A stretch of DNA of 64,000 nucleotides from Neisseria sp. (GCA_030528455.1 JAUMYW010000009.1:1-64000); one strand, 5' to 3'; shown: positions 7,416-18,244, counted from the stretch's first letter. Program-made: numbers and translations. Notes: generated by a model not told the origin, from the sequence alone.

Positions 7416-10043
7416 TCAGGCTGCACGGATTTTCGCCACCAGTTCGGCCGTATCTTTCGACAAATCGGGCGCAGCGGCAATTCTCTGCAATTCTTCCGTC
7501 ATCAGGATACGGCGGCCTTCTTCCAATTTCATGCAGATATTGAAAGCCTGCACCAAGCGGGCGGCCACCTGCGGATTGAAGCGGTCGATTTCCAGCACTC
7601 TGTCTGCCAGAAAACGGTAGCCGGAACCGTCTGCCGCATGGAAATGCGGTACGTTGCGGGCAAAGCTGCCGAGCAGCGCGCGGGCTTTGTTCGGGTTTTC
7701 CAAATTGAATTGCGGATGATTCAAAGCCGTCTGCACCTGTGCGAACGTATCCGCACGGCGGCTCGATGCAATCAGGCTGAAATATTTGTCCATTACCAGA
7801 GCGTCGTCGGCGAATTCGGCGGCAAATCTGTCCAGCAGACGGTTGCGCGTTTCGCTTTCCGCGTGGTTTGCGGCACAGAGCAAGCCCCATTCGTGGGTCA
7901 TGTTTTGCGCCATTTCGTCATAATGTCCGGCAATATAATCGATTTGCTGCGGCTCGGCACGCAGCATCAGCGCGCGGCAGGCATTACGCAGGCTGCGCCA
8001 GCCGGCCTGCTGCGGTTCGTATGCGTAAATATCGGGCAAATCTGCGGATTTTTCCGCTGCTTCGGCTTCCAAATCAAGCGCGGAAATCTGCTCTCGGAAA
8101 TGCTGCGCCAGCGCGTTTAACAAAGCCTCCCGCGCCTGATGTACGCGCAAAGGCTCGATATTGGTCCTGCCGTCTTCCCACAACTCGTTTTCAGACGGCA
8201 CTTGCAGCAGCAGCGCCTTGAATGCGGGATCCGAATCGGCAGCCAATACGTTGCCGATTGCGGCAAACAGCGTTTCGTGCTGCGGCAGCGGCCTGCCTTG
8301 CGCCAAAGCCGCTTCGTTGGCGGCAACGGCACGGCGGTACAGAGTCTGCCCCGCTTCCCAACAGGCAAACGGATCATCGTCTGCCGCCAGAAGCACCGCC
8401 AAATCTTCATCGCTGTAATCGAAATGAAGCTGCACGGGCGCGGAAAAACCGCGCAGCAGCGAGGGCACGGCTTCGGTATTCACGCCGCCGAGTACAAATT
8501 CCTGTTCTGCTACGCTCACCGCCAGCACTGCTTCTTCGCAGCGTCTGCCTTCATATTCAAAAATCAGCTTTTCGCCCGAACGGTCGAACAAGGCGACTTT
8601 CAGCGGCAGCAGCACGGGCAGTTTTTCGGTTTGGCCGGGCGTTGTCGGCGTATGCTGGCGTACGCTCAGCACATAATCTCCGCTGTTTGTCAGACGGCCT
8701 TCCATCTTCAAAACCGGCGTTCCGGCCTGACTGTACCAGCGGTCGAATTGGGCGAAATCGAAGCCGTCGGCATCGGCCATCGCCGCACGGAAATCGTCGC
8801 AGGTAACGGCTTGGCCGTCATGCCGTTGAAAATACAGCTTCATGCCTTTTTGGAAGCCTTCTTCGCCCAAAAAGCTGTGATACATCCGCACCACTTCCGC
8901 GCCTTTTTCATACACGGTCATGGTATAAAAATTGTTCATTTCCACGTATTGTTCCGGCCGCACGGGGTGAGCGGTCGGGCCTGCGTCTTCGGGAAACTGG
9001 TGCGCGCGCAGCAGGGAAACGTTCTCGATACGGCGCACGGCTCGGGAAGCACGGTCGGCGGAAAATTCCTGATCGCGGAATACGGTCAGACCTTCTTTCA
9101 GCGAAAGTTGGAACCAGTCGCGGCAGGTTACGCGGTTGCCCGTCCAGTTGTGGAAATATTCGTGTGCAATCACGCTTTCCACACCCTCGAAATCGGTATC
9201 GGTGGCGGTTCGTTTGTCGGCCAGAACGTATTTGGTGTTGAAAATATTGAGGCCTTTGTTTTCCATCGCGCCCATATTGAAGTCGCCTACGGCAACGACC
9301 ATGTACACGTCCAAATCGTATTCCAAACCGAAACGGGTTTCGTCCCACTTCATCGCGTGTTTGAGCGATTGAACGGCGAAATCCACTTTATCGGCATCGG
9401 CGGCGCGGGTGTAAAACTCGATAGCGACTTCCCTACCCGAAGCAGTGGTAAAAATGTCGCGCGTGCAGGCCAAATCGCCGGCTACCAGCGCAAACAAATA
9501 GGCAGGTTTGGCAAACGGGTCGTGCCATTCTACCCAATGGCGGCCATCTGCAAGGCTGCCGCTGCCGGTTTGGTTGCCGTTGGACAGCAGAAGCGGATAA
9601 GCGGAGCGGTCGGCTTCGATGCGTACGCGGAAAACCGCCATCACATCGGGGCGGTCGGGATAAAAGGTGATTTTGCGGAAACCTTCCGGCTCGCATTGGG
9701 TGTAAAGATTGCCGCCGGAAGCGTACAAACCCATCAGGCTTTTGTTGTCGGCGGGATACAGACGGGTATTAATCTCAACATCGAAAGCTGCAGACGGCAT
9801 CGCACCCAAGTCCAATGTTTCCCCGTTCAAAACATATTGCACTTGCTGCCCGTTGATGCGTACGCCGAGCAGTTCCGCCGAGCCGTCCAAAATCAGCGGA
9901 CGGCTGCCGTCCAGAGGACGAACCCGCAGATACGAATGCACATCGGTGTGCGTCTCGCGGATGTCGAAATGCAAATGTACGCTTTCCACCGCAAAATGAG
10001 GGGCGGTATAGTCTTTCAGATAATGAACGGTTTGGTCTGCCAT
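7416..10043 (-). CDS. pepN: Aminopeptidase N (M1 family)
   Basis: 875 residues from [15 protein letters not shown]; a start seven codons earlier is possible. The exopeptidase motif GAMENKG lies near residue 256. The zinc motif HEYFH lies near 292, followed by the distal glutamate in [11 protein letters not shown]. The C-terminal part is the long helical domain of Ensemble-type gammaproteobacterial PepN. It removes N-terminal residues from peptides in the cytoplasm. Uptake words occur inside the gene, for example around 9789. It is separate from msbA by its own terminator. Confidence 0.95.
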   Translation of the reverse strand: MADQTVHYLKDYTAPHFAVESVHLHFDIRETHTDVHSYLRVRPLDGSRPLILDGSAELLGVRINGQQVQYVLNGETLDLGAMPSAAFDVEINTRLYPADNKSLMGLYASGGNLYTQCEPEGFRKITFYPDRPDVMAVFRVRIEADRSAYPLLLSNGNQTGSGSLADGRHWVEWHDPFAKPAYLFALVAGDLACTRDIFTTASGREVAIEFYTRAADADKVDFAVQSLKHAMKWDETRFGLEYDLDVYMVVAVGDFNMGAMENKGLNIFNTKYVLADKRTATDTDFEGVESVIAHEYFHNWTGNRVTCRDWFQLSLKEGLTVFRDQEFSADRASRAVRRIENVSLLRAHQFPEDAGPTAHPVRPEQYVEMNNFYTMTVYEKGAEVVRMYHSFLGEEGFQKGMKLYFQRHDGQAVTCDDFRAAMADADGFDFAQFDRWYSQAGTPVLKMEGRLTNSGDYVLSVRQHTPTTPGQTEKLPVLLPLKVALFDRSGEKLIFEYEGRRCEEAVLAVSVAEQEFVLGGVNTEAVPSLLRGFSAPVQLHFDYSDEDLAVLLAADDDPFACWEAGQTLYRRAVAANEAALAQGRPLPQHETLFAAIGNVLAADSDPAFKALLLQVPSENELWEDGRTNIEPLRVHQAREALLNALAQHFREQISALDLEAEAAEKSADLPDIYAYEPQQAGWRSLRNACRALMLRAEPQQIDYIAGHYDEMAQNMTHEWGLLCAANHAESETRNRLLDRFAAEFADDALVMDKYFSLIASSRRADTFAQVQTALNHPQFNLENPNKARALLGSFARNVPHFHAADGSGYRFLADRVLEIDRFNPQVAARLVQAFNICMKLEEGRRILMTEELQRIAAAPDLSKDTAELVAKIRAA

Positions 10044-10107
10044 GATGTCGTCTGCCGATTGCAAAAGCGCGATTGTACCGTTTTTTACGCGCTCTTAGAA
10101 AACAGAA

Positions 10108-10133
10108 AGGCCGTCTGAAAATTCAGACGGCCT
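10108..10133 (-). terminator. Terminator after fabG (AGGCCGTCTGAA inverted pair)
   Basis: Arms AGGCCGTCTGAA (10108-10119) and TTCAGACGGCCT (10122-10133) pair perfectly around two bases. On the minus strand a T-rich stretch (TTTCTGTTTT) follows. This is the AG-DUS form rather than the TGCA-ending form. Confidence 0.8.
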
Positions 10134-10147
10134 CAAACGTGCAGACC

Positions 10148-10894
10148 TTACGGCATCAGCATACCGCCGTTTACATGCAGGGTCTGGCCGGTAATGTATT
10201 TGGCTTGGTCGGAAGCCAGAAACAGTACGGCATCGGCAATATCCTGCACGTCGCCGAAACGGCCCAAAGAAGTCTGTTCGGTAAACATCTTGCGCGTTTC
10301 TTCCGGCAAGGCGCGGGTCATATCCGTGTCGATAAAGCCCGGCGCCACGCAGTTGACCGTGATGCCCCTGCTGCCGACTTCGCGCGCCATCGATTTGGAA
10401 AAACCGATCAGACCGGCTTTGGCGGCGGCATAGTTGGCCTGACCGGCATTGCCCATCACGCCGACCACGGAAGTAATATTGATGATGCGGCCGGAACGCT
10501 GCTTCATCATACCGCGCAACACGGCTTTGCCCGCGCGGAACACCGATTTCAGATTCACCTGCATGATTTCGTCCCACTCTTCTTCTTTCATGCGCATCAG
10601 CAGGTTATCGCGCGTGATGCCGGCATTGTTGACGAGAATGTCCAGTTTGCCGAATTCTTTTTCGATGGCGGCAATCAGGTTTTCGATGCTGCCTTCTTCC
10701 GCCGCATTCAAGACACGGCCATGTCCGCCCCATTGCGCCAAACGTTCGCCGATGGCCGCCGCGCTACTATCGGAGGTGGCCGTACCGATAACCGTTGCGC
10801 CCGCTTGCGCCAGCGTGTCGGCAACCGCCGCACCGATACCGCGCGATGCGCCGGTTACCAAAGCGATTTTTCCGCTCAAATCTTGTGAACTCAT
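10148..10894 (-). CDS. fabG: 3-oxoacyl-[ACP] reductase FabG
   Basis: 248 residues. The NADPH-binding GASRGIG is near residue 15, NNAG near 90, and the catalytic Ser-Tyr-Lys set appears as NITSVVG and YAAAK around 140-156. It reduces 3-ketoacyl-ACP in the fatty acid elongation cycle. In many proteobacteria it is joined to fabD/fabH; here the rhamnose operon and two glycosyltransferase genes lie between it and fabD. Its own uptake-word terminator follows. Confidence 0.95.
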   Translation of the reverse strand: MSSQDLSGKIALVTGASRGIGAAVADTLAQAGATVIGTATSDSSAAAIGERLAQWGGHGRVLNAAEEGSIENLIAAIEKEFGKLDILVNNAGITRDNLLMRMKEEEWDEIMQVNLKSVFRAGKAVLRGMMKQRSGRIINITSVVGVMGNAGQANYAAAKAGLIGFSKSMAREVGSRGITVNCVAPGFIDTDMTRALPEETRKMFTEQTSLGRFGDVQDIADAVLFLASDQAKYITGQTLHVNGGMLMP

Positions 10895-10971
10895 TTTCCA
10901 ATCCTTTTTCTACGCGCCCTTTCGGGCAAAATCAGCCGTCTTATACCACAAACCGAGTATTTAATCTAACC

Positions 10972-11511
10972 CTATGCCGTCTGCACCGCCTTTTCCCAAG
11001 CCAGTCCTGCGGCATCTTTTGCCGACACCAGCGGCTGCCCGCGCAAAGGCCAACGGACGGCCGCCGTTTCATCGTTCCACAACAGGCAGGCTTCGCCCTG
11101 CGGACAATAATAATCCGTGCAGCGGTAGGCGACTTCCGCCGCTTCCAAAACATAAAAACCGTGCGCAAAGCCGGGCGGAATCCACTGCTGCAAAGCGTTT
11201 TCCGCCGACAAAACCGTACCCGTCCAACGTCCGAAAAACGGCGAATCCGGCCGCATATCGACCGCCGCGTCAAACACCGCGCCCGACAATACGCGCACCA
11301 GCTTGCCCTGCGGCCGCACAGTTTGATAGTGCAGGCCGCGCAGCACGCCGGCAGCCGAATAGGAATGGTTGTCCTGCACAAAAACCGCATCCGCCACATT
11401 TTCGCGGAACCACGCTTCGCGGAACGTTTCCATAAACCAGCCGCGCCCATCGGCCAAACGTTCGGGGCGCAACAGTTTTACATCGGGCAGGCCGGTGTCG
11501 ATGATTTCCAT
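10972..11511 (-). CDS. rfbC: dTDP-4-dehydrorhamnose 3,5-epimerase
   Basis: 179 residues with the cupin epimerase motifs QDNHSYSAAGVLRGLHYQ and PPGFAHGFYVL. It performs step three of dTDP-L-rhamnose synthesis. It lies 80 bases after rfbD as the last gene of the rfbBA-x-DC run. That gap holds no clear terminator, so the whole set is probably one transcript. Confidence 0.95.
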   Translation of the reverse strand: MEIIDTGLPDVKLLRPERLADGRGWFMETFREAWFRENVADAVFVQDNHSYSAAGVLRGLHYQTVRPQGKLVRVLSGAVFDAAVDMRPDSPFFGRWTGTVLSAENALQQWIPPGFAHGFYVLEAAEVAYRCTDYYCPQGEACLLWNDETAAVRWPLRGQPLVSAKDAAGLAWEKAVQTA

Positions 11512-11591
11512 AAGGTTTCCTGTGTTTTTGATTTCGCAGCAACCCGCTGCGCTCGTTTTAGGCTTGTTTCAACTTCCTTGAAGCTTCGTTT

Positions 11592-12488
11592 TCAGACGGC
11601 ATGGTCGAGATAAGGACGCAAATCCTGCAAAGCCCGCCGCCAGTCGGACGGCGCGATGCCGTATGCCGTCTGAAAACGGCGGCTGTCGAGCGCGCTGTTC
11701 GCAGGGCGAACGGCGGCCGTCTGAAAAACGGCGGACGGCACGGCGGCGATTTCGGGCATTTCGGGCAAAAGCTGCTGCTTCACTGCCTGCACCAAAATTT
11801 CGCGGGCGAAATCATAACGGCTGACGGCAGGCGAACCGCCGTAATGAAACAGGCCGCAAGGTGCGTTGCCGTCTGCAAGCAGCCGTTCGGACAGGAAAAC
11901 CAGCGCGTCGGCAAGATCGGCGGCGGCAGTGGGCGTGCCGGTTTGGTCGGCGGAGAAACGCAGCGGCCGTCCCTCCCGCGCCGACTGCAAAACGGTTTTG
12001 ACAAAGTTCCGACCGTGCCGCCCGAACACCCAAGAGGTCCGCAACACCAAGCCGCGCGGATCATTCAAAACCGCCTGTTCGCCCGCCAGCTTGCTTGCGC
12101 CGTACAAATTGGCAGGCGCGGCGCGGTCGTTTTCCGAATAGGGAAAATCTTTTTTTCCGTCAAATACATAATCGGTCGAAAGATGAATGAGGAACGCGCC
12201 GACCTGTGCGGCCGCTTCCGCCAGATGCCGCACACCGTCCGCATTGGCGGCATAAGCGGCGGCCCGCCCGCACTCGGCCTGATCGACATCGGTATAGGCG
12301 GCGGCATTGATGATGACGCGGGGACGGAACGTACAGGCCGTCTGAAAAACGGCATTTCGGTCGGCAATATCCAAATCCGCGCGGGCGGTCGCCAGAAGTT
12401 CGACCGTTTCACGTGCCTGCAAACGCGCGGCAAGTTCGCGCCCGACCTGTCCGTTCGCGCCTGTCAGCAGAATACGCATATCCTTCAC
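11592..12488 (-). CDS. rfbD: dTDP-4-dehydrorhamnose reductase
   Basis: 298 residues from a GTG at 12488 that overlaps the stop of the preceding gene (GTGA) and has GGAG seven bases upstream. An ATG three codons later gives MRILLTGANGQVG, the family's usual beginning, so the start is uncertain by nine bases. The NAD(P) motif GANGQVG is near residue 10 and the YGASK catalytic pair near 130. It makes dTDP-L-rhamnose, the final step. It is translationally coupled to the papain-like lipoprotein gene. Confidence 0.93.
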   Translation of the reverse strand: MKDMRILLTGANGQVGRELAARLQARETVELLATARADLDIADRNAVFQTACTFRPRVIINAAAYTDVDQAECGRAAAYAANADGVRHLAEAAAQVGAFLIHLSTDYVFDGKKDFPYSENDRAAPANLYGASKLAGEQAVLNDPRGLVLRTSWVFGRHGRNFVKTVLQSAREGRPLRFSADQTGTPTAAADLADALVFLSERLLADGNAPCGLFHYGGSPAVSRYDFAREILVQAVKQQLLPEMPEIAAVPSAVFQTAAVRPANSALDSRRFQTAYGIAPSDWRRALQDLRPYLDHAV

Positions 12489-13297
12489 GCCCCGTCTCCG
12501 GCATTTTCACGGCGGCAGCTTATATTCCAAGGCGTAACGCGGCATTGCAGATGGCCGACGTATTGCAGACGGCTGACCGGCAAAACCGATGCCACGTCGC
12601 CTTCGCGCATGTGCAGCATATCGGCCGGGCTGACCCACTCCGGCGGCGTATCGGTCAGCGGCAGACCGGCACGGTTGAACGCCTCAATCACAAATTGCGA
12701 ACAGAAAAACCGTTCGCCGGAAAACGGCGTAATCTGTATCATAGCCAGCGAACTGAGGCAGAACCGCCGCAAATAGCGCGGCACGACGGGCAGCTCGCAC
12801 GCCAGCCGGGTTACGGAATACGGTGCCTGCTTCGCCACGCCGAAATAATTGTATCCGCCGCCCTGTTCCTGCCGCGCGAACGCCCGCATTTTTTCGATAT
12901 GTTCCGCCTGCACGCCTTGCCGTCTGAACGCCACGCTCAAAGTGGTTTCCCGCAAAGCCTCCCGCAAAGGGATAATCCGCACGCCGGAACCGACCGCCTC
13001 GGCAATCTCGCCCCTGCCCAAATACAGAAACGCATGACTGACCGCCGAATTGCCGAACAAACGCAAACCGGCCGAAGAAACGCCCGCGCCTGCCGACAAC
13101 AGAATATCGCCCGCCTGCAAATCGGCTTCGGCAATCTGCTTCAAACCCTGCGGCGGCAGCGTGCCGATGCGTGCCGTCTGAAAAACATAGCGCGGCCTGC
13201 CGTCTGCATCTTGCGTTTTCCGCCACTCGCCCGCGCAGGCCGCCATGAGCAGAACCAGACCGCAGACAACCGTTTTGCCGACACATTCCGCCATCAT
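12485..13297 (-). CDS. Lipoprotein with permuted papain-like (YiiX/YebB, NlpC/P60-superfamily) domain
   Basis: 270 residues from ATG at 13297, which overlaps the rfbA stop (ATGA); a longer upstream frame lies inside rfbA and is rejected. A lipoprotein signal is followed by lipobox MAAC. A candidate catalytic His is in SHAFLYLG and a Cys in [11 protein letters not shown]. The His-before-Cys order fits the circularly permuted papain-like amidases (YiiX/YebB, DUF830). These are thought to be thiol hydrolases of peptidoglycan or lipid amides, but the substrate here is unknown. It is coupled to rfbA on one side and rfbD on the other, inside a sugar nucleotide operon, an unusual place for this family. 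Confidence 0.8.
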   Translation of the reverse strand: MMAECVGKTVVCGLVLLMAACAGEWRKTQDADGRPRYVFQTARIGTLPPQGLKQIAEADLQAGDILLSAGAGVSSAGLRLFGNSAVSHAFLYLGRGEIAEAVGSGVRIIPLREALRETTLSVAFRRQGVQAEHIEKMRAFARQEQGGGYNYFGVAKQAPYSVTRLACELPVVPRYLRRFCLSSLAMIQITPFSGERFFCSQFVIEAFNRAGLPLTDTPPEWVSPADMLHMREGDVASVLPVSRLQYVGHLQCRVTPWNISCRRENAGDGA

Positions 13298-14172
13298 TTC
13301 CCACCCCGTTCCAACAGGCGCAAAAGATATGCGCCGTATTCGTTGTGCGCCATCGGCGCGGCCAAGTCTGCCAGAGTTTTGTCGTCCAACCAGCCTTTGC
13401 GCCATGCGATTTCTTCCAAGCAGGCGATTTTCAGGTTCTGTACGTTTTCCACCGTGCGGACAAACGACGCCGCTTCGTGCAGGCTTTCGTGCGTGCCGGT
13501 GTCGAGCCAGGCGAAACCGCGTCCCAAAAGCTGCACGTTCAACGCGTCTTCTTCCAAATAACGCCGGTTCAAATCGGTGATTTCCAATTCGCCGCGTGCA
13601 GACGGCTGCAATTGCGCCGCCCATTCCGCCGCGCGTCCGTCATAAAAATACAAGCCCGTTACCGCCCAATCCGATTTCGGTGCAGACGGCTTTTCTTCCA
13701 GCGACACGGCTCTGAAATCCCGGTCAAACTCCACTACGCCGAAACGCTGCGGGTCTTTCACCTGACAGGCGAACACGGTCGCACCCTGCGGCTGCGCGGC
13801 GGCCTGTTGCAGTGTTTCGGTGAACGAGCGGCCGTAGAAAATATTGTCGCCCAAAATCAGGCAGACTTTGCCGCCGCCAGTAAATTCGCGTCCGATAACC
13901 AGAGCCTGCGCCACGCCTGCCGGTTCGGGCTGCACGGCATAATGCAGCGAAACGCCGAAAGCCGAACCGTCTCCGAGCAGTCGGCGGAAGGCCGCTTCGT
14001 CCTGCGGCGCGCAAATCAGCAGGATTTCGCGTATGCCCGCCAACATCAGCACGGAAAGCGGATAGTAAATCATCGGCTTGTTGTACACCGGCAAAAGCTG
14101 CTTGGATACGCCGTGCGTTACGGGATACAGCCGCGAGCCGCTGCCGCCCGCCAGAATAATGCCTTTCATCAT
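13294..14172 (-). CDS. rfbA: Glucose-1-phosphate thymidylyltransferase
   Basis: 292 residues. The nucleotide-binding [11 protein letters not shown] is near residue 9 and LGDNIFYG near 110. It joins dTTP and glucose-1-phosphate, the first step of dTDP-L-rhamnose synthesis. The stop codon overlaps the start of the papain-like lipoprotein gene. Its start follows rfbB after 71 bases. Confidence 0.96.
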   Translation of the reverse strand: MMKGIILAGGSGSRLYPVTHGVSKQLLPVYNKPMIYYPLSVLMLAGIREILLICAPQDEAAFRRLLGDGSAFGVSLHYAVQPEPAGVAQALVIGREFTGGGKVCLILGDNIFYGRSFTETLQQAAAQPQGATVFACQVKDPQRFGVVEFDRDFRAVSLEEKPSAPKSDWAVTGLYFYDGRAAEWAAQLQPSARGELEITDLNRRYLEEDALNVQLLGRGFAWLDTGTHESLHEAASFVRTVENVQNLKIACLEEIAWRKGWLDDKTLADLAAPMAHNEYGAYLLRLLERGGK

Positions 14173-14243
14173 CGGCCTTTTCGGGTTTTGAAAATGGTTT
14201 CACACAATCGGTGCTTGGAAGATTTTCCGTTTCCACCGCCATT

Positions 14244-15287
14244 TTATTCCGTGCGGTAACTGCCGTCTGCAATACTCTGCCACCATTTTCGGTTGTCCAA
14301 ATACCAGCGGACGGTTTTTTCCAAGCCGTCCTCGAAACTTTCCTGCGGCCGCCAGCCCAGTTCGCGGCGGATTCTGCTGCTGTCCACGGCGTAACGGCGG
14401 TCGTGTCCGGGTCGGTCGGCAACGAAGCGGATTAAGTCGGCGTAATGTGTAATGCCGCGCGGTTTCTCGGGCGCAAGCCGGTCGAGCAGGCTGCAGACGG
14501 CCTGCACGGTGTGCAGATTGCTGTGTTCGTTGCCGCCGCCCATCAGATAACGCTGCCCGATTTGCCCGTTTTCCAACACGGCAAGCAGGCCGCGTGCGTG
14601 GTCGTCCACAAACAGCCAGTCGCGTATCTGCCGCCCGTCGCCGTACACCGGCAGGGTTTCGCCTGCCAAGGCGCGGACGATGGTGAGCGGAATGAGTTTT
14701 TCGGGAAACTGGCGCGGGCCGAAATTGTTGGAACAATGGCTGACGATGACGGGCAGGCCGTAGGTGCGCTGCCAGGCCAGCGCGAGATGGTCGGCCGATG
14801 CTTTGGAGGCGGAATACGGGCTGCTCGGAGCGTAGGGCGAATGTTCGGCAAATGCGGCAGTGCCGTCTGCGTCGCCGAATACTTCGTCTGTGGAAACGTG
14901 CAGCAAGCGGAAGGCGGCCTGTTTTTCAGACGGCAGGGTCTGCCGGTAGGCACGCGCGGCTTCGAGCAGCGTGTAGGTGCCGAGGATATTGGTCTGCACG
15001 AAATCGGCCGCGCCGCTGATGGAGCGGTCCACATGGCTTTCCGCCGCCAGATGGATAACGGCATCGGGACGGTATCGGGCAAATACGGCGTCCAGCGCGG
15101 CACGGTCGCACACGTCGCCGCGTACGAACCCGTAACGCGGATGCGCCGCCGCTTCTGCCAGGGAAAACGGATGGGCAGCGTAGGTCAGCTTGTCGAAATT
15201 GACGATGCGTTTATCCGTGTTCCGCAAAAGATGGTACACCAGCGCAGAACCGATAAAACCCGAACCGCCGGTCAGTAAAATCGTCAT
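14244..15287 (-). CDS. rfbB: dTDP-glucose 4,6-dehydratase
   Basis: 347 residues from [13 protein letters not shown]; the longer frame is not needed. The NAD motif [20 protein letters not shown] and the YSASK catalytic pair are all present. It converts dTDP-glucose to the 4-keto-6-deoxy sugar. It is the first gene of the rfbB-A-x-D-C unit. The divergent GT25 gene starts 107 bases away, so the shared promoter region lies at 15288-15394. Confidence 0.96.
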   Translation of the reverse strand: MTILLTGGSGFIGSALVYHLLRNTDKRIVNFDKLTYAAHPFSLAEAAAHPRYGFVRGDVCDRAALDAVFARYRPDAVIHLAAESHVDRSISGAADFVQTNILGTYTLLEAARAYRQTLPSEKQAAFRLLHVSTDEVFGDADGTAAFAEHSPYAPSSPYSASKASADHLALAWQRTYGLPVIVSHCSNNFGPRQFPEKLIPLTIVRALAGETLPVYGDGRQIRDWLFVDDHARGLLAVLENGQIGQRYLMGGGNEHSNLHTVQAVCSLLDRLAPEKPRGITHYADLIRFVADRPGHDRRYAVDSSRIRRELGWRPQESFEDGLEKTVRWYLDNRKWWQSIADGSYRTE

Positions 15288-15394
15288 GGCAAGGCCGTCT
15301 GAAAAAAGCGTTATTGTACATGGGAAAAGCGGCTGCCTGCATAGCGGCAAACTGATAAAATACGCGCTTCCCAACCTTCCGAACGGCCGACACC

Positions 15395-16225
15395 ATGCCC
15401 GCCTGCTACGTTATCAGTCTGAACGATGCGGTCAAACGCCGCGAGCATATCCGCCACGAATTTGCCAAACACCGCATTCCCTTTTCTTTTTTCGACGCAT
15501 TCAGGCCGTCTGCAGCTCTCGACGAAGCCGCCGCACGCCATATGCCTGCTTTGGCAGACAATCGGACGCTCAGTCCCGGCGAAAAAGCCTGCATGATGAG
15601 CCATGTTTCCTTGTGGCAGAAGTGCATAGACGACAATCTGCCCTATATCTCTGTTTTTGAAGACGATATCCTGCTGTCCGAACATGCTGCCGACCTGCTG
15701 TGCAGCGACACTTGGCTGGACAGCCGCTTTCCCGCACGCGAAGCCTTTATTTTGCGTTTGGAAACCTTTTTAATGCCGGTGAATCTGAAAAACAGCAGCA
15801 TAGAAGGATACGGTATCTTCCGTTTCCCCTTATTGGACAGTGTCCACTACGGCACGGCAGGCTACCTGATTTCCCAAGCCGCCGCACGCGTTCTGCTGGA
15901 TTTCCTCCTGACACTGGAACCTTCCCGCATCGAAGCCATAGACGAGCTGCTGTTCAAACAACAGCTCAACCGGCTGCTGCCCTGTTACCAGATTTCACCT
16001 GCCGTCTGCGTACAGGAGCTGCAACTGCAACAGGAAAACAGCCGTCTGCAAAGCGGCCTGCAAGCCGAACGCGACCACAACAGCCTGCATAATCCCGCCT
16101 TAAAACGCAAACGCAGCCTGGGCGAACGCCTGCTCGCAGCCGTCTGCAAGCCTTATCGGAAATACCGCGAAGCCGTGCGCGTTACCGTACCGTTCCTCTC
16201 CCCGGAAAACAAACACCGGCAATAA
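15395..16225 (+). CDS. GT25-family glycosyltransferase (LOS biosynthesis type), copy 1
   Basis: 276 residues. The N-terminal [16 protein letters not shown] and the acidic metal motif VFEDDILL are typical of the GT25 family that includes the Neisseria LgtB/LgtE galactosyltransferases. [20 protein letters not shown] precedes the acidic motif. It probably adds a hexose to lipooligosaccharide or another surface glycan at the inner face of the membrane. A basic C-terminal tail ([14 protein letters not shown]) may contact the membrane. A convergent paralogue lies 134 bases downstream and shares a 38-base identical block. Confidence 0.88.
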   Translation: MPACYVISLNDAVKRREHIRHEFAKHRIPFSFFDAFRPSAALDEAAARHMPALADNRTLSPGEKACMMSHVSLWQKCIDDNLPYISVFEDDILLSEHAADLLCSDTWLDSRFPAREAFILRLETFLMPVNLKNSSIEGYGIFRFPLLDSVHYGTAGYLISQAAARVLLDFLLTLEPSRIEAIDELLFKQQLNRLLPCYQISPAVCVQELQLQQENSRLQSGLQAERDHNSLHNPALKRKRSLGERLLAAVCKPYRKYREAVRVTVPFLSPENKHRQ

Positions 16226-16251
16226 GGGCAACAGTAACCGGGCTGTCTGAC

Positions 16252-16287
16252 AAAAAACGGAAAGGCCGATCAAGCAAGCCTTTCCGT
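16252..16287. terminator. Hairpin between the convergent GT25 genes
   Basis: Arms ACGGAAAGGC (57-66 of this line, 16257-16266) and GCCTTTCCGT (16278-16287) enclose an 11-base loop. On the minus strand a T-run of six follows, so it mainly serves the minus-strand GT25 gene; it may also block plus-strand read-through. Confidence 0.72.
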
Positions 16288-16359
16288 TGCATATCCTCAC
16301 CATCCGGAAATATCCAAAACATCCGCCGGCAACCTTATCGTATGCCACCCGCTTGTCTG

Positions 16360-17172
16360 CTAGACAAAAGGTATCGACTGCCGCCGCCGTTTGACTATCA
16401 TGCGAACCGGCTTCAAGCACCAATGCTTGATTTTTTCCCACCACGTGCGCCGCATTTTCCGCTTGCCCTGCTCTGCAATATTGGCCGCCCGACCGGCTTC
16501 CAAACCGCTGCCCAACTGCCCGTGTCCCTGATACAGACAGCTTTGCAGGCACAATGCCGGCACCAGCTGGCGCAGCTGCAAAGGCGTTTTGCCGTTCCAC
16601 ACATCGTAAATCATCACATCTATCGGTCGGACGGATGCAGACGGCATCTTTTTCAATTCGCCCAACAGAAGACGGCAGGCAGCTTGGGAAAGCATATAGG
16701 CTCCGCCGCCCGAATTGGTGCTGTCAACCCGGTAAAATGCCCGTCCGCAATAAGCGGCAAGGGTCTTGTCCTGTTTCAGATTCACTTCACGCAATACGGT
16801 TTCCAAATTCAGCAGCCACGGCTGCTTCACCGGAAAACGTTCGTCCAGCCATGCTGTTTCCGACAAAAAACCGGCGGCGTCTCGACCGAGAAAAACATCG
16901 TCTTCAAAAACGGCAATATAGGGCAGATTGTCGTCTATGCACTTCTGCCACAATGAAACATGACTCATCAGACAGGCTTTCTCTCCTCCGCTCATCTTCT
17001 GCACCACGCCGTCCAGTTCGGGCAGAACGGCTGCGATGGCCTGCGTCAGTTCGGGAGACGGAGTCAGCGCATCGAAAAAGCAGAAGTCTATTCCCTGTCT
17101 GCCGAACTCCTGCCGGATATGCGCTCGTCTTTCCGTAGCCGCAACAATGCTGATAACGTGGTTGTAAGACAT
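16360..17172 (-). CDS. GT25-family glycosyltransferase (LOS biosynthesis type), copy 2
   Basis: 270 residues from MSYNHVISIVAATERR. It has the same GT25 layout as copy 1, with acidic motif VFEDDVFLG and the near-identical [18 protein letters not shown] block. Its middle section (NSGGGAYMLSQAACRLLLGE) differs clearly from copy 1, so acceptor specificity may differ. The basic tail (KLKPVRMIVKRRRQ-like) again suggests membrane association. It is transcribed toward copy 1. Confidence 0.86.
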   Translation of the reverse strand: MSYNHVISIVAATERRAHIRQEFGRQGIDFCFFDALTPSPELTQAIAAVLPELDGVVQKMSGGEKACLMSHVSLWQKCIDDNLPYIAVFEDDVFLGRDAAGFLSETAWLDERFPVKQPWLLNLETVLREVNLKQDKTLAAYCGRAFYRVDSTNSGGGAYMLSQAACRLLLGELKKMPSASVRPIDVMIYDVWNGKTPLQLRQLVPALCLQSCLYQGHGQLGSGLEAGRAANIAEQGKRKMRRTWWEKIKHWCLKPVRMIVKRRRQSIPFV

Positions 17173-17238
17173 AATTGCTCCGCCGTTCATTTGCCATAAT
17201 GCCGGACAGACGATGCCGTCCGGCATAAAGAACGCTGC

Positions 17239-18165
17239 TTAATGCGCTTCGATAAAGGCTTTCACGGCATCTTCCGACACCAGCGCGGTGCAGACGGCTT
17301 CTTTGTTGATGCGTTTGGCCAAGCCTGCCAGCACTTTGCCCGGCCCGCATTCTGCAGATTGCGTGATGCCGTCTGCAACCAGCACATTGACAGTTTCGGT
17401 CCAGCGCACGGGGCTGTAAAGCTGGCGCACCAGCGCGTCTTTGATTTTGGCGGCATCATCGTAGGCGGCTACATCGGCGTTGTGCAGCACTTTGATTTGC
17501 GGCGTTTTGATAACGATGTTTTGCAGGGCTTCCGCCAGTTTTTCGGCGGCCGGTTTCATCAGGCTGCAATGCGAAGGCACGGAAACAGGCAGCGGCAGGG
17601 CGCGTTTGGCACCGGCTTCTTTGGCGGCAGCCATGGCACGCTCGACTGCGGCGGCGTGTCCGGCCATCACCACCTGCCCGGGCGAATTAAAGTTGACGGC
17701 TTCGACAATTTCGCCTTGTGCGGCTTCGGCACAGATGCGGCGGATGTCATCGTCTTCCAAACCAAGAACGGCCGCCATCGCGCCCATGCCCTGCGGCACG
17801 GCGTTCTGCATCAGTTCTGCACGCAGGCGCACCAGGCGCACGGCATCGGCAAAATCCAATGCGTCGGCGGCAACCAATGCGCTGTATTCGCCCAAGCTGT
17901 GGCCGGCGACAACGGCGGGCTGTCTGCCGCCCGCTTCCAAATAGGCGCGGTAAGTCGCTACGCCTGCGGCGAGCATCAGGGGCTGGGTGTTTACCGTTTG
18001 GCCGATGATTTCGGCATCTTCGCCGTTCATCATTGCCCACAAGTCTTCGCCCAAAGCGGCAGAAGCCTCGTCAAACGTTTGTTTGACGATTGCCGAACCA
18101 TCGAAACCGGCCATCATTTTGAGACTTTGCGAACCTTGTCCGGGGAAGAAAAATGCGAAAGACAT
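17239..18165 (-). CDS. fabD: Malonyl-CoA:ACP transacylase FabD
   Basis: 308 residues. The N-terminal FFPGQGSQ and the nucleophile elbow GHSLGEYSAL (Ser near 92) are present, and SVPSHCSLM carries the catalytic His. It loads malonyl groups onto ACP for fatty acid synthesis. It follows fabH after 113 bases containing an uptake-word hairpin, so transcription from fabH may be partly attenuated. Confidence 0.95.
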   Translation of the reverse strand: MSFAFFFPGQGSQSLKMMAGFDGSAIVKQTFDEASAALGEDLWAMMNGEDAEIIGQTVNTQPLMLAAGVATYRAYLEAGGRQPAVVAGHSLGEYSALVAADALDFADAVRLVRLRAELMQNAVPQGMGAMAAVLGLEDDDIRRICAEAAQGEIVEAVNFNSPGQVVMAGHAAAVERAMAAAKEAGAKRALPLPVSVPSHCSLMKPAAEKLAEALQNIVIKTPQIKVLHNADVAAYDDAAKIKDALVRQLYSPVRWTETVNVLVADGITQSAECGPGKVLAGLAKRINKEAVCTALVSEDAVKAFIEAH

Positions 18166-18244
18166 ATCGTTTTCCTTTCGTTTAAGCTGCAGACGGCATC
18201 AAACTGCCGCGTCTGCCAATCAGCGGAATTGAAGTAAGGAAAAG

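Noticed and set aside
13298..13624. N-terminal extension of the papain-like lipoprotein frame
   Set aside because: It lies inside rfbA, lacks a signal peptide, and the lipobox start at 13297 fits much better.
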